A stretch of 19,539 nt of DNA from Anaerolineales bacterium UBA3905 (GTDB taxonomy: Bacteria; Chloroflexota; Anaerolineae; Caldilineales; Caldilineaceae): NCBI GenBank assembly GCA_002391565.1, contig DGFH01000268.1, forward strand, positions 1 to 19,539. The letters are read 5' to 3'. The position numbers and the translations under genes are program-made. Below are positions 1 through 8,022 of the stretch, in pieces; the first letter of the stretch is position 1; every line of letters begins with the position of its first letter. The notes under the pieces are model-generated. The model was not told the DNA's origin. It saw only the letters and a list, made by a program, of their open reading frames with translations, and searched no databases.

Positions 1-28
1 ATAAAATGTCAACCTAGAAATCCGTAAA

Positions 29-1330
29 ATGCTTGATATGACCGAACACATCGATCTCCTGTTGACGAACGCAGCGCAGGTCGTCACCTGCGCCGGCCCT
101 GGCCCGAAACGCGGCGCGGCGCTGGCCGACGCCGGCGTAATTGCCGATGGCGCCGTCGCCATCGACGACGGCGTGATCATGGCGGTGGGGCCAACAGCGG
201 AACTGACAGGGCGATACATGGCGCGCAGACGCGTCGATGTCGCTGGCAAGGTGCTTTGTCCTGGCTTTGTCGATTGTCACACCCACCTGGTCTTTGGCGG
301 TGACCGCGTGGCCGAGTTCGAACGCAAGCTGGCCGGCGCCACCTACCAGGAACTGCTGGCGGCCGGTGGCGGCATCCTTGCCACAATGCGCGCCACGCGT
401 GCAGCGTCACTCAGCGAGCTGGTGGATACTGGCCGGCAACGACTCACCACAATGCTGCACCTCGGTGCGACGACGGTTGAAATCAAAAGCGGCTACGGGC
501 TGGACACCACCACCGAGTTAAAACTGTTGGCCGCCATCGAGATATTGGCCGCGTCCACACCACTCGATATCGTTCCCACTTTTCTCGGCGCTCACGCGAC
601 GCCGCCTGAATTCACAGATCAGCCCGATGCGTACATCGATCTGGTCTGCACGGAAATGTTGCCTGCCGTGCGCGCCTGGTGGGAGAGTTCGCGCTTTGCT
701 GCGTCCAGCATCCCGCTCTTCAACGATGTTTTCTGTGAGGCCGGCGTCTTTGATCTGGCGCAGACCGCGCGCGTACTGATGGCTGGAGAACGGCTAGGGC
801 TGCGTCCCAAACTGCACGCCGACGAATTCGTGACGCTGGGCGGCGTGCCATTGGCTGTGGCGCTGCACGCTATCTCCGCCGATCACCTGGACGTGACGCC
901 ATCGGCAGACATGACTGCGCTGGCCGCCTCCGATACGATGGCCGTGCTGCTGCCCGGCGTCAATTTTCATCTGGGCAGCAGCCGCTTTGCCGACGCGCGC
1001 GCGCTGATCGATGCTGGGGCAGCGGTGGCATTGGCCACCGACTTCAACCCTGGTTCGGCGCCTATCCTCTCGTTGCCGTTGGTGATGGCGCTCGCCTGCC
1101 GCTATCAGCGCCTGACGCCTGCCGAGGCGCTTAACGCGGTCACCCTTAACGCAGCGCACGCCATCGGCCTGGGTGATCGGCTCGGCTCGCTGGAAGCGGG
1201 CAAACAGGCCGATGTGCTCATCGTCGCAGCGCCAGACTATCGTCACCTGGTCTACTGGCTTGGCGTGAACCTGGTGGAAGGGGTTGTCAAGCGCGGGGAG
1301 CTACAGAAGACGATTTCCAAGACACAATAG
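29..1330 (+). CDS. hutI: Imidazolonepropionase (HutI)
   Basis: Amidohydrolase-superfamily enzyme that hydrolyses 4-imidazolone-5-propionate to N-formimidoyl-L-glutamate, the third step of cytoplasmic histidine degradation. The 433-residue length fits the family. Visible motifs are the metal-binding CHTH (His84, His86) followed by the family-typical FGGDR, the substrate-loop segment EIKSGYGLDTTTELKLL, a third metal His in KLHADEF, and the late Asp in ATDFNPGSAP. The start is uncertain: ATG at 29 and ATG at 38 are both possible and neither has a strong Shine-Dalgarno. Only 28 bases precede it here, so hutH or hutU partners upstream cannot be seen. A cysteine desulfurase follows on the same strand after 32 bases with its own ribosome binding sites, so co-transcription is plausible. 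No irregularities seen; identification is firm. Confidence 0.95.
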   Translation: MLDMTEHIDLLLTNAAQVVTCAGPGPKRGAALADAGVIADGAVAIDDGVIMAVGPTAELTGRYMARRRVDVAGKVLCPGFVDCHTHLVFGGDRVAEFERKLAGATYQELLAAGGGILATMRATRAASLSELVDTGRQRLTTMLHLGATTVEIKSGYGLDTTTELKLLAAIEILAASTPLDIVPTFLGAHATPPEFTDQPDAYIDLVCTEMLPAVRAWWESSRFAASSIPLFNDVFCEAGVFDLAQTARVLMAGERLGLRPKLHADEFVTLGGVPLAVALHAISADHLDVTPSADMTALAASDTMAVLLPGVNFHLGSSRFADARALIDAGAAVALATDFNPGSAPILSLPLVMALACRYQRLTPAEALNAVTLNAAHAIGLGDRLGSLEAGKQADVLIVAAPDYRHLVYWLGVNLVEGVVKRGELQKTISKTQ

Positions 1331-1362
1331 CGCGTGGCGCATGTTGTGTAAGGAGCGAGCAA

Positions 1363-2550
1363 ATGCCAGAAGGAGTCGCCATGCCACCTGCAGTGATTTA
1401 TCTCGACCATGCGGCCACTACGCCAATCCGGTCAGAGGTGCTGGAAGTCGTCAACATGCACCTGGCCGAATCCTTTGGCAACCCATCTAGCATCCATCGC
1501 GCCGGGCGCCGCGCCAGCGTCGTGCTGCACAGCGCGCGCCAGACCCTGGCAACGCTGCTCAATGCTCGACCTGGCGAGATCATCTTCACCAGCGGCGGCA
1601 CAGAAAGCGACAATGCAGCTCTCTACGGCATTGCGTTGGCGCGCCGCGCCGCCACCGGCGCCAACCGGTTGATCACCACCGCCATCGAACACAAAGCAGT
1701 GCTGGAATGCGCCGAAGCGCTGCGCGATCGCTTTGGCTTCTTGCTCACTATCCTGCCTGTTGATGCGCGAGGGCTGGTGCATGTCGAGGAGGCGGCGCAG
1801 GCGTTGGGTGACGGGCGCGATGTGGCGTTGGTCAGCGTGATGGCTGCCAATAACGAGATCGGTACAATCCAACCGTTGGCGGCCATCGGCGCACTGTGCC
1901 GCGCCCATCACGTTCCCTTTCATACGGACGCTGTTCAGGCTGGCGGAAAGCTGGCGCTCGACGTGAACGCACTGCAGGTGGATGCATTGAGCCTGGGCGC
2001 GCATAAATTTTATGGACCGAAGGGTGTGGGAGTGCTCTATCTGCGCACGGGCACGCCCTTCTGGCCGTTATTGCTAGGGGGCAGCCAGGAGGGCGGTCGC
2101 CGCGCCGGCACAGAGAACATCCCCTTGATTGCCGGCATGGCGAAGGCGTTCGAGTTGGCCGAAGCCGAACGCGTAGAGGAAGGGATGCGTCAGCGCGCCC
2201 TGCGCGACCAGTTGATCGGCGGTCTGCTCGAAGCAATCGATGGCATCCATCTGACTGGCGATCCAGAGTTGCGGCTGGACAATCATGCCAGCTTTCTCAT
2301 CGAGGACGCCGACGCTGAAGGGATGCTGATCGCGCTTGACCTGGCAGGGGTCGCCGCCAGCAGCGGCAGCGCCTGTGCATCGGGCAGCCACCGTCCCAGC
2401 CATGTCTTGACCGCCATCGGTGCGCCTCCACCACAGGCAGCCGGCGCGCTCCGCTTCAGCCTGGGGCGCAGCACCACCGCAGCCGAGATCGAGTTCGTTG
2501 TGACCAGGCTGCCCGAAATCGTCAGGCGTGTGCGGGGCGGCGTCGGCTAA
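1363..2550 (+). CDS. Cysteine desulfurase, NifS/IscS type
   Basis: PLP-dependent aminotransferase class V enzyme that removes sulfur from L-cysteine as an enzyme persulfide for Fe-S clusters, thiolated tRNA or cofactors; related enzymes can also release selenium from selenocysteine. Seen in order: LDHAATTP at the N terminus, the FTSGGTESDNAA phosphate/PLP loop, FHTDAVQAGGK with the PLP-ring Asp, the Schiff-base lysine Lys215 in GAHKFYGPKGVG, RRAGTENI, and the active-site cysteine Cys338 in SSGSACASGS followed by SHVL, which fits group I (NifS/IscS). At 395 residues it is full length. Two starts are each preceded by AAGGAG: ATG 1363 (7-base spacing) and ATG 1381 (5-base spacing); the second gives the more usual family N terminus. 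No iscU, iscR or other Fe-S scaffold gene is nearby, so the sulfur acceptor is unknown. Confidence 0.93.
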   Translation: MPEGVAMPPAVIYLDHAATTPIRSEVLEVVNMHLAESFGNPSSIHRAGRRASVVLHSARQTLATLLNARPGEIIFTSGGTESDNAALYGIALARRAATGANRLITTAIEHKAVLECAEALRDRFGFLLTILPVDARGLVHVEEAAQALGDGRDVALVSVMAANNEIGTIQPLAAIGALCRAHHVPFHTDAVQAGGKLALDVNALQVDALSLGAHKFYGPKGVGVLYLRTGTPFWPLLLGGSQEGGRRAGTENIPLIAGMAKAFELAEAERVEEGMRQRALRDQLIGGLLEAIDGIHLTGDPELRLDNHASFLIEDADAEGMLIALDLAGVAASSGSACASGSHRPSHVLTAIGAPPPQAAGALRFSLGRSTTAAEIEFVVTRLPEIVRRVRGGVG

Positions 2551-2562
2551 GCGATGACAATG

Positions 2563-3351
2563 TCAGGTGCGCTGGTGTGAGTGAACCGGAGAAGAACAAT
2601 ATTTGTAACCCACCCCACGCACAGTGACGACGCGCGTGGGGTTGGCGGAGTCAATTTCGATTTTGGTGCGTAATCGGCGCACCGCCAGCTCGACCAGATT
2701 CGGGCTGTTTGTGTCCATGTAGCCCCACACCTCCTGGAGCAACTCCTCTTTGGAGACGGGGCGATCGGCCTGGCTGGCCAGATGGCGCAGCAGCGCAAAT
2801 TCGATCGGGGTCAGGGTGACGCGTCGTCCCGCAATCTCGGCTTCCTGGGTTGCGTTGAACAGACGCAGATCGCCGATTTCGGCCACATCAAACGAACGAT
2901 GGTTGCTCAGATGTGTGGAACGCCGAATGACAGCGTAGATACGCGCTTCTAACTCCTTGAAATTGAAGGGTTTTGTGATGTAGTTGTCAGCGCCAAACTC
3001 TAGCCCCTGGATGATGTCTTCAGGACGGTTGAGCGCTGTAATCATAACGATTGGCACATCGGAGCGATGGCGGATTTCCTGGCAGACCTCGAAGCCATTG
3101 CGTTTTGGCATCAACACATCGAGCATGATGAGGTTGAAACGCTGGTTGCTAAATTTCTGGAGAGCGTCGTCGCCATCTATCGCCTCAACAACGGTGAAGC
3201 CGAGACGCTCCATCGACTGTTTGAGCAGGCGGCGCATGACCAACTCATCTTCCGCAATCAAGACGCTCAGGTCGCGACCCGGCAAGATACGGCCGGCCAG
3301 ATCACCGCTCCTGTCAACAGGTGTAGAGGGCAAGTTCGCTTGTTCCACCAT
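2563..3351 (-). CDS. OmpR/PhoB-family response regulator
   Basis: DNA-binding two-component response regulator. An N-terminal receiver domain (about residues 28-150) has the acidic pair Glu34-Asp35, the phospho-acceptor Asp78 in IMLDVLMP, and the conserved Lys in NYITKPF. A C-terminal winged-helix domain (about 160-255) has the typical TLTPIEFALLRHLA, the recognition-helix region NLVELAVRRLRTKI and the wing VRGVGYKY. The gene could also start at TTG 3369, six codons earlier; ATG 3351 is preferred because GGGAA lies about 8 bases upstream. About 27 residues precede the receiver. No histidine kinase is adjacent, so it is an orphan and its partner and target genes cannot be named. It converges on the cysteine desulfurase with a 12-base gap and no obvious terminator between them. 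Confidence 0.93.
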   Translation of the reverse strand: MVEQANLPSTPVDRSGDLAGRILPGRDLSVLIAEDELVMRRLLKQSMERLGFTVVEAIDGDDALQKFSNQRFNLIMLDVLMPKRNGFEVCQEIRHRSDVPIVMITALNRPEDIIQGLEFGADNYITKPFNFKELEARIYAVIRRSTHLSNHRSFDVAEIGDLRLFNATQEAEIAGRRVTLTPIEFALLRHLASQADRPVSKEELLQEVWGYMDTNSPNLVELAVRRLRTKIEIDSANPTRVVTVRGVGYKYCSSPVHSHQRT

Positions 3352-3570
3352 GGAGAGATTCCCACACAATCAACCTGTCGTAGCCAGATTCCGCTGCGCC
3401 CTGGTCGCGTCTGTCCTTGTGGGGCTTACTGGCTGTGTAAGGCAAGCGTAACATATTTGTCATGTAATATCAAACAGCGATGTGGCCGCCCTGGTGAATT
3501 ATGGAGTTTAACCAATGGATTCGGTCATTGTAGGTTCGGCTTCCAGCCGGACGTTTCCAGTCAACTACGC
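3352..3570. other. Non-coding spacer upstream of the response regulator
   Basis: Spacer between the response regulator (minus strand) and the tandem repeats. I see no convincing gene. A short plus-strand frame from ATG 3515 has a GGAG 8 bases upstream but runs into the repeats and loses their frame, so it is not called. A small stem (TTCGGC with GCCGGA, one T-G wobble, loop TTCCA) sits at about 3535-3551. The promoter of the response regulator should lie here but no good -35/-10 pair was found. Confidence 0.4.
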
Positions 3571-3738
3571 CATCATGCCGGAGGCGATGACCTATGGGAG
3601 AGCTGAAGGCAGCAGCAACGTCATTGTCACGCCGGAGGCGATGACCTACGGGAGAACTGAAGGCAGCAGCAACGTCTGTCACGCCGGAGGCGATGACCTA
3701 CGGGAGAGGCCGCTCCGTGCATAGAAAGCAGCAACGTC
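3571..3738. repeat. Three tandem ~52-base repeats with a conserved hairpin
   Basis: Copy 1 is 3575-3628 (54 bases), copy 2 is 3629-3680 (52 bases), copy 3 is 3681 to about 3738 (degenerate). Copies 1 and 2 differ by three substitutions and a two-base gap. Copy 3 is identical to copy 2 for its first 27 bases, diverges, then regains AGCAGCAACGTC. In copies 2 and 3, GTCACGCC pairs with GGCG-A-TGAC around a GGA triloop, with one bulged A. Copy 1 keeps the stem with C-G replaced by T-G. The 54/52 spacing breaks any reading frame through the array, so conservation acts on DNA or RNA, not protein. Function unknown: candidates are a structured leader or small RNA, a protein-binding array, or a dispersed genomic repeat. 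Confidence 0.85.
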
Positions 3739-3762
3739 GATTACCGGAGCATTTTGGTAATC
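3739..3762. repeat. Inverted repeat GATTACC-N10-GGTAATC
   Basis: Perfect 7-base inverted repeat separated by 10 bases, just after the third tandem repeat and about 105 bases upstream of the ABC ATPase -35 box. No T-run follows on either strand, so it is not a typical intrinsic terminator. It may be a regulator binding site or an RNA hairpin; the bound factor cannot be named. Confidence 0.5.
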
Positions 3763-3820
3763 ACCATAAGTGGACTGACGCAGCAACGCCCGGTCGGCTT
3801 ATGAGGATTAACAAAATAGG

Positions 3821-3835
3821 CGTACATCCCGTACG
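3821..3835. repeat. Inverted repeat CGTAC-N5-GTACG
   Basis: Perfect 5-base inverted repeat with a 5-base spacer, 32 bases upstream of the -35 box of the ABC ATPase promoter. Size and position would suit a dimeric regulator operator or activator site; this is inference from geometry only, and a repeat this short can occur by chance. Confidence 0.35.
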
Positions 3836-3867
3836 AGAACTCGCCAATTTCACCGCCTAAAATGGAG

Positions 3868-3897
3868 TTGCAACTTATTTTGAGCCTGTGGTATACT
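3868..3897 (+). promoter_or_regulatory. Sigma70-type promoter for the sugar ABC ATPase
   Basis: TTGCAA (3868-3873) and TATACT (3892-3897) separated by 18 bases, close to the TTGACA/TATAAT consensus. Expected transcription start is about 3904, giving a 5' leader of about 75 bases before ATG 3979. It is the best promoter in the window. The tandem repeats lie wholly upstream, so they would not be part of this transcript. Confidence 0.7.
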
Positions 3898-3978
3898 CCT
3901 GCCAACAGGATGCTCCCTGCTTACCTCCAATTTTTTGTTTCAAACAGTTGTGTTTGACGCCAAGGAGAAAAAAACATA

Positions 3979-5085
<1,107 letters not shown>

Positions 5086-5102
5086 ACCCAGCAGTTACAA
5101 CA

Positions 5103-5143
5103 AACAGGCCGGGGATCGTTGTGACCCCCGGCCTGTTTTGTTT
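5103..5143 (+). terminator. Intrinsic terminator after the ABC ATPase
   Basis: An 11-base perfect stem, ACAGGCCGGGG (5104-5114) with CCCCGGCCTGT (5126-5136), an 11-base loop, then TTTGTTT. It begins about 18 bases after the stop codon and separates the ATPase from the sirtuin gene. Confidence 0.9.
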
Positions 5144-5190
5144 CAGCGCCCATGTCCCTGCGGGGCAGTCATGCGTTGCGCAAAACGAGA

Positions 5191-5955
5191 ATGCATATGG
5201 ATGCAGAATTGACTCGCTCCCTGGTGGTAGCCGCCGATCTGCTGGCCAATGCCCAGGCGGTCGCTGTGTTGACTGGCGCCGGCGTCAGCGCCGAGTCTGG
5301 CGTCAGCACCTTCCGTGACGCCCGGTCGGGGCTATGGTCGCACTTTGACCCCCTGCAGCTCGCCAGTCCGGAGGGGTTCGCTGCCGACCCCGGTCTGGTC
5401 TGGCGCTGGTACATGCACCGGCTGGCCGCAGTAGAAGCCGCGTCGCCCAATCCTGGACATCTGGCGTTGGTGCAACTGGAACGCCTGACGCCGGGCTTCA
5501 CCTTGATCACGCAGAATGTGGATGACCTGCACGAACGCGCCGGCAACGTTCACACACTGCACCTGCACGGTCACATCGCTCGCTTTTTCTGTCAGACGTG
5601 CCAGACGCCCTACACGCTCCGCCCTGAGGATCGCACAGCGCCAATGCCGCCGGTTTGCCGCTTTTGCCCCGGTTATATCCGTCCTGGCGTCGTATGGTTT
5701 GGCGAGATACTGCCCGAACGCGAACTACGCGCTGCCTGGCAAGCCGCCGATGCATGTGATCTCTTCCTGGTGATTGGCACGAGCGGCGTCGTCTACCCGG
5801 CGTCACAATTGCCGTTGCGTGCGCGTCGTCACGGCGCGCCGATCATTGAGATCAACCCGGAGGCGTCAGAACTATCGCCTCTGGCGGATATTTGCCTGCG
5901 TGGGCCAAGCGGCGTGGTGTTGCCGCACCTTGTGGCACAGATGCACCGGCGATAG
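5191..5955 (+). CDS. Sir2-family NAD-dependent protein deacylase (class III)
   Basis: Removes acyl groups from lysine side chains using NAD, giving nicotinamide and O-acyl-ADP-ribose. Numbered from ATG 5191: GAGVSAESGVSTFRD (29-43) is the NAD-binding motif, TQNVDDLH (107-114) the nicotinamide/ribose motif, and His126 in LHGHI the catalytic base. Zinc ligands are Cys134/Cys137 and the later CRFC pair; GTSGVVYPA and EINPE complete the Rossmann fold. Tyr74 and Arg77 in WRWYMHR match the Tyr-x-x-Arg pair of SIRT5/CobB enzymes that accept succinyl or malonyl lysine, so desuccinylase or demalonylase activity is likely. The frame is open from ATG 5152, but that start would lie just after the terminator and has no ribosome site; ATG 5191 or 5197 fits the family better. 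It converges on the DUF4012 gene with a 7-base gap. Confidence 0.93.
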   Translation: MHMDAELTRSLVVAADLLANAQAVAVLTGAGVSAESGVSTFRDARSGLWSHFDPLQLASPEGFAADPGLVWRWYMHRLAAVEAASPNPGHLALVQLERLTPGFTLITQNVDDLHERAGNVHTLHLHGHIARFFCQTCQTPYTLRPEDRTAPMPPVCRFCPGYIRPGVVWFGEILPERELRAAWQAADACDLFLVIGTSGVVYPASQLPLRARRHGAPIIEINPEASELSPLADICLRGPSGVVLPHLVAQMHRR

Positions 5956-5962
5956 GTCTGCG

Positions 5963-7900
5963 CTACGGCGCCGGCCACTCCCATACCCCCTCGGCAAGCG
6001 TGGTCGTTGTCAGAGCGCCATTGACCGTCACCGTTATGGGGAGCGGCTGCGTGCCGGACTGTCGTTGCACGATGAGGCGATACTTGTCGGGAGTGATGGC
6101 GGGGGGCAAAGTGTACGTGAACGTGACCTGGTGCCTGCTGTGTGGCGGCATGATGAAGTAGCCGGTGAAGACTTGCGTCTTGTGTTCACCGCGCTGCGTG
6201 GTGATGCTATCCGGTGCCAGTCCGGTGGCGTCGATCAACTTGCTGCCTGCCGGTGCGTAGATGCGCACATAGTTGAAATAACAACGGGCGATCAGGTCGG
6301 CATAACTTTTGCCATAACGCGGCGTCAGGTCGCAGCCGGGGTCTTCGGCGTCGATTGGATGCGTGTAGGTGAGGGTCAACGTCGCCTGCGCCGGTTGATT
6401 CACACCGTCAGGCCAGCTGACCCGATAGTCGAGTGCGCGTTCGATGGCGGCATCCACCTTGTTGTAGCCCATGTTGGTGTCGACGACGGCTAGAAAATCA
6501 TTGTCAGGCGTTGGTCGCAGCGCGCCATCCCAACCCTGCGCGCCGAGGAGAGCGGCCGCCTCTGGATCATCGAGCCACACCTGGATGGCGCGCGCATCCA
6601 GCGCACCGACCAGCGCCGACGCCAGCGCCAGTACATCGACGTCGCCGCCCTGGATTTTGCTCAGCACAGCCTGCGCCAGACGCGGGATGAACTCTTTGCG
6701 TTGCACCCACCAGGCGCTCAGCTCCTCCTGTGTGTCGCCCCCCACCGCCGTGTCGCCCTGAGCAGGGCGCTCCCACAGCTTGACAACCTGCGCTTCGACA
6801 TTCTCGCCTGTGATCGGCGTCTCGAAGCCGGGCGCCTGAATCTCGCCCAACGCATTGAAGATGCGCCGCACTGCATGGAGATCGATGGTCACAATGCCGT
6901 CGATATCCACGCCTACGTCGCTCTTGTAGATCGCCTCGGCGACGCGCGCGGCTGTCGGCAGGTCAGGCGACCAGTTCGCATCGCGCATCACCAGCACGGG
7001 GATATTCATGTATTTCTGCATGGCAGCGGGCGCAGGAGGATAGCGGCCGTCAGCGCGATAAATGGAATAGCTGTCGGCAAAATCTAGTTCCGTCAATTTT
7101 CCATGATCAAGCGTTAACCGTCCAATGGCGGCAATAAAACCGCCGGTGGCGCGCAGTTCGTGGTTATTCTGCACCAGGATTAGATAGGTTTTGGGGCCAT
7201 CCATCCCCAACAGAAGCGGCAACTGTGGCCCTAATCGGGTTGCCACGTCGGCCAGGGTCAGCAAATCAGGCGCCGCCTGCATGATGGGCGCCAGGCGCGC
7301 GGGCATCGCTGCGGCATCGATGGTCGCCAGCGTGCTGCGCAAGGCGTCGATCTGCGGCGTCAGTTCTGGCAACGCGTCGGCTTGTTGCGCCAGGGCTTGC
7401 ACCAGAAGCTCTGGCGTGGGACGGTCGGGTTCGGCGGCGCGTAGCTCGGTCAGCGTCGGCGCCAGGAGCTCGCCGCCCGTTTCGGCCAGGTGGAGTAGCT
7501 GCTGACCTGCCCGGAACAGGGTGGAAGCATCACCGGCCACTGCACCGTACGTCGGAACAAAGGTCAGGCGTTCGAGAATGGGCAAGACCGGGGCTGCAGT
7601 TTGCGTTAGCTGCGCGTAGTCATCCGAAAGACGCTGCAATGCTCGTTGCAGCGCGGCCGGGTTGTCCAATGCCGTGGTGGCGACCAGCGCGCGTAGTTGC
7701 TGGGTGGACTGATAAGTTTCCCACGCTGCCCATCCAATGGCGATGGCGAAATAGCCCCCCACCAGCAGCATTGCCAGCAGACACACGCCAAGCACACGCA
7801 ACACCCAGGTGCGCCAGCTGCGCCGGGCGTGGCGCAGCGGTGCGGGCGCGTGCGGTTCGATGAAGCCTTTGCCAACCTCTTGCATACCACTATGATCCAT
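5963..7900 (-). CDS. DUF4012 membrane-anchored protein
   Basis: 645-residue protein of the DUF4012 family, whose biochemical role is unknown; members often sit beside exopolysaccharide genes in Gram-positive-type bacteria and Chloroflexota. After a basic cytoplasmic N terminus there is one membrane segment (about residues 35-56, VLRVLGVCLLAMLLVGGYF), then a long extracytoplasmic part. The family hallmark is clear: YLILVQNNHELRATGGFIAA, followed by DFADSYSIY, MRDANWSPDLP and DGIVTIDLHAV. The C-terminal part from about residue 490 looks beta-rich and has no motif I recognise. ATG 7900 is chosen because CGGAG lies about 8 bases upstream. It is the last gene of the minus-strand envelope cluster, 122 bases after the DUF2723 gene, so it may also have its own promoter. 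Probable role: cell-surface polymer assembly or attachment (inference). Confidence 0.85.
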   Translation of the reverse strand: MDHSGMQEVGKGFIEPHAPAPLRHARRSWRTWVLRVLGVCLLAMLLVGGYFAIAIGWAAWETYQSTQQLRALVATTALDNPAALQRALQRLSDDYAQLTQTAAPVLPILERLTFVPTYGAVAGDASTLFRAGQQLLHLAETGGELLAPTLTELRAAEPDRPTPELLVQALAQQADALPELTPQIDALRSTLATIDAAAMPARLAPIMQAAPDLLTLADVATRLGPQLPLLLGMDGPKTYLILVQNNHELRATGGFIAAIGRLTLDHGKLTELDFADSYSIYRADGRYPPAPAAMQKYMNIPVLVMRDANWSPDLPTAARVAEAIYKSDVGVDIDGIVTIDLHAVRRIFNALGEIQAPGFETPITGENVEAQVVKLWERPAQGDTAVGGDTQEELSAWWVQRKEFIPRLAQAVLSKIQGGDVDVLALASALVGALDARAIQVWLDDPEAAALLGAQGWDGALRPTPDNDFLAVVDTNMGYNKVDAAIERALDYRVSWPDGVNQPAQATLTLTYTHPIDAEDPGCDLTPRYGKSYADLIARCYFNYVRIYAPAGSKLIDATGLAPDSITTQRGEHKTQVFTGYFIMPPHSRHQVTFTYTLPPAITPDKYRLIVQRQSGTQPLPITVTVNGALTTTTLAEGVWEWPAP

Positions 7901-8022
7901 TCACAATGCTCCGCTGTGAAAACAGGGGCGAAGAGCGAGTTGCGAGGAGTGACGCTGATCGCCGCTATTTCATCTTCACGGTGTTTCCAGACAATGACGC
8001 TTATCAGGCAAGATAAGTGTGT

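Noticed and set aside
794..1246. Long open frames antisense to hutI and other genes (for example antisense to the ABC ATPase at 4090-4965)
   Set aside because: They are shadows of strongly supported genes in GC-rich DNA, with no recognisable domains or ribosome sites.
3641..3674. CCTACGGGAG ... GGCAGCAG resembling the conserved 16S rRNA 341 region
   Set aside because: The two parts are split by extra bases and the flanks do not match 16S rRNA, so it is a chance likeness and not an rRNA fragment.
3470..3682. Minus-strand small open frame through the same repeats
   Set aside because: It arises from the same tandem repeats, has the same frame problem and no convincing ribosome site.
3515..3724. 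Plus-strand small open frame with repeated TPEAMTYGRTEGSSNV-like segments and a GGAG before its ATG
   Set aside because: The repeat copies are 54 and 52 bases apart, so the third copy is read in another frame. Conservation is therefore not at protein level, and the frame ends without a recognisable domain.
7931..7996. Possible minus-strand promoter TTGTCT-16-TGAAAT before the DUF4012 gene
   Set aside because: Both boxes match consensus at only four of six positions, with suboptimal spacing; it could easily occur by chance.
8001..8018. Short inverted repeat CTTATC/GATAAG after the DUF2723 stop
   Set aside because: Only six pairs and no T-run on the minus strand; too weak to call a terminator between the DUF2723 and DUF4012 genes.
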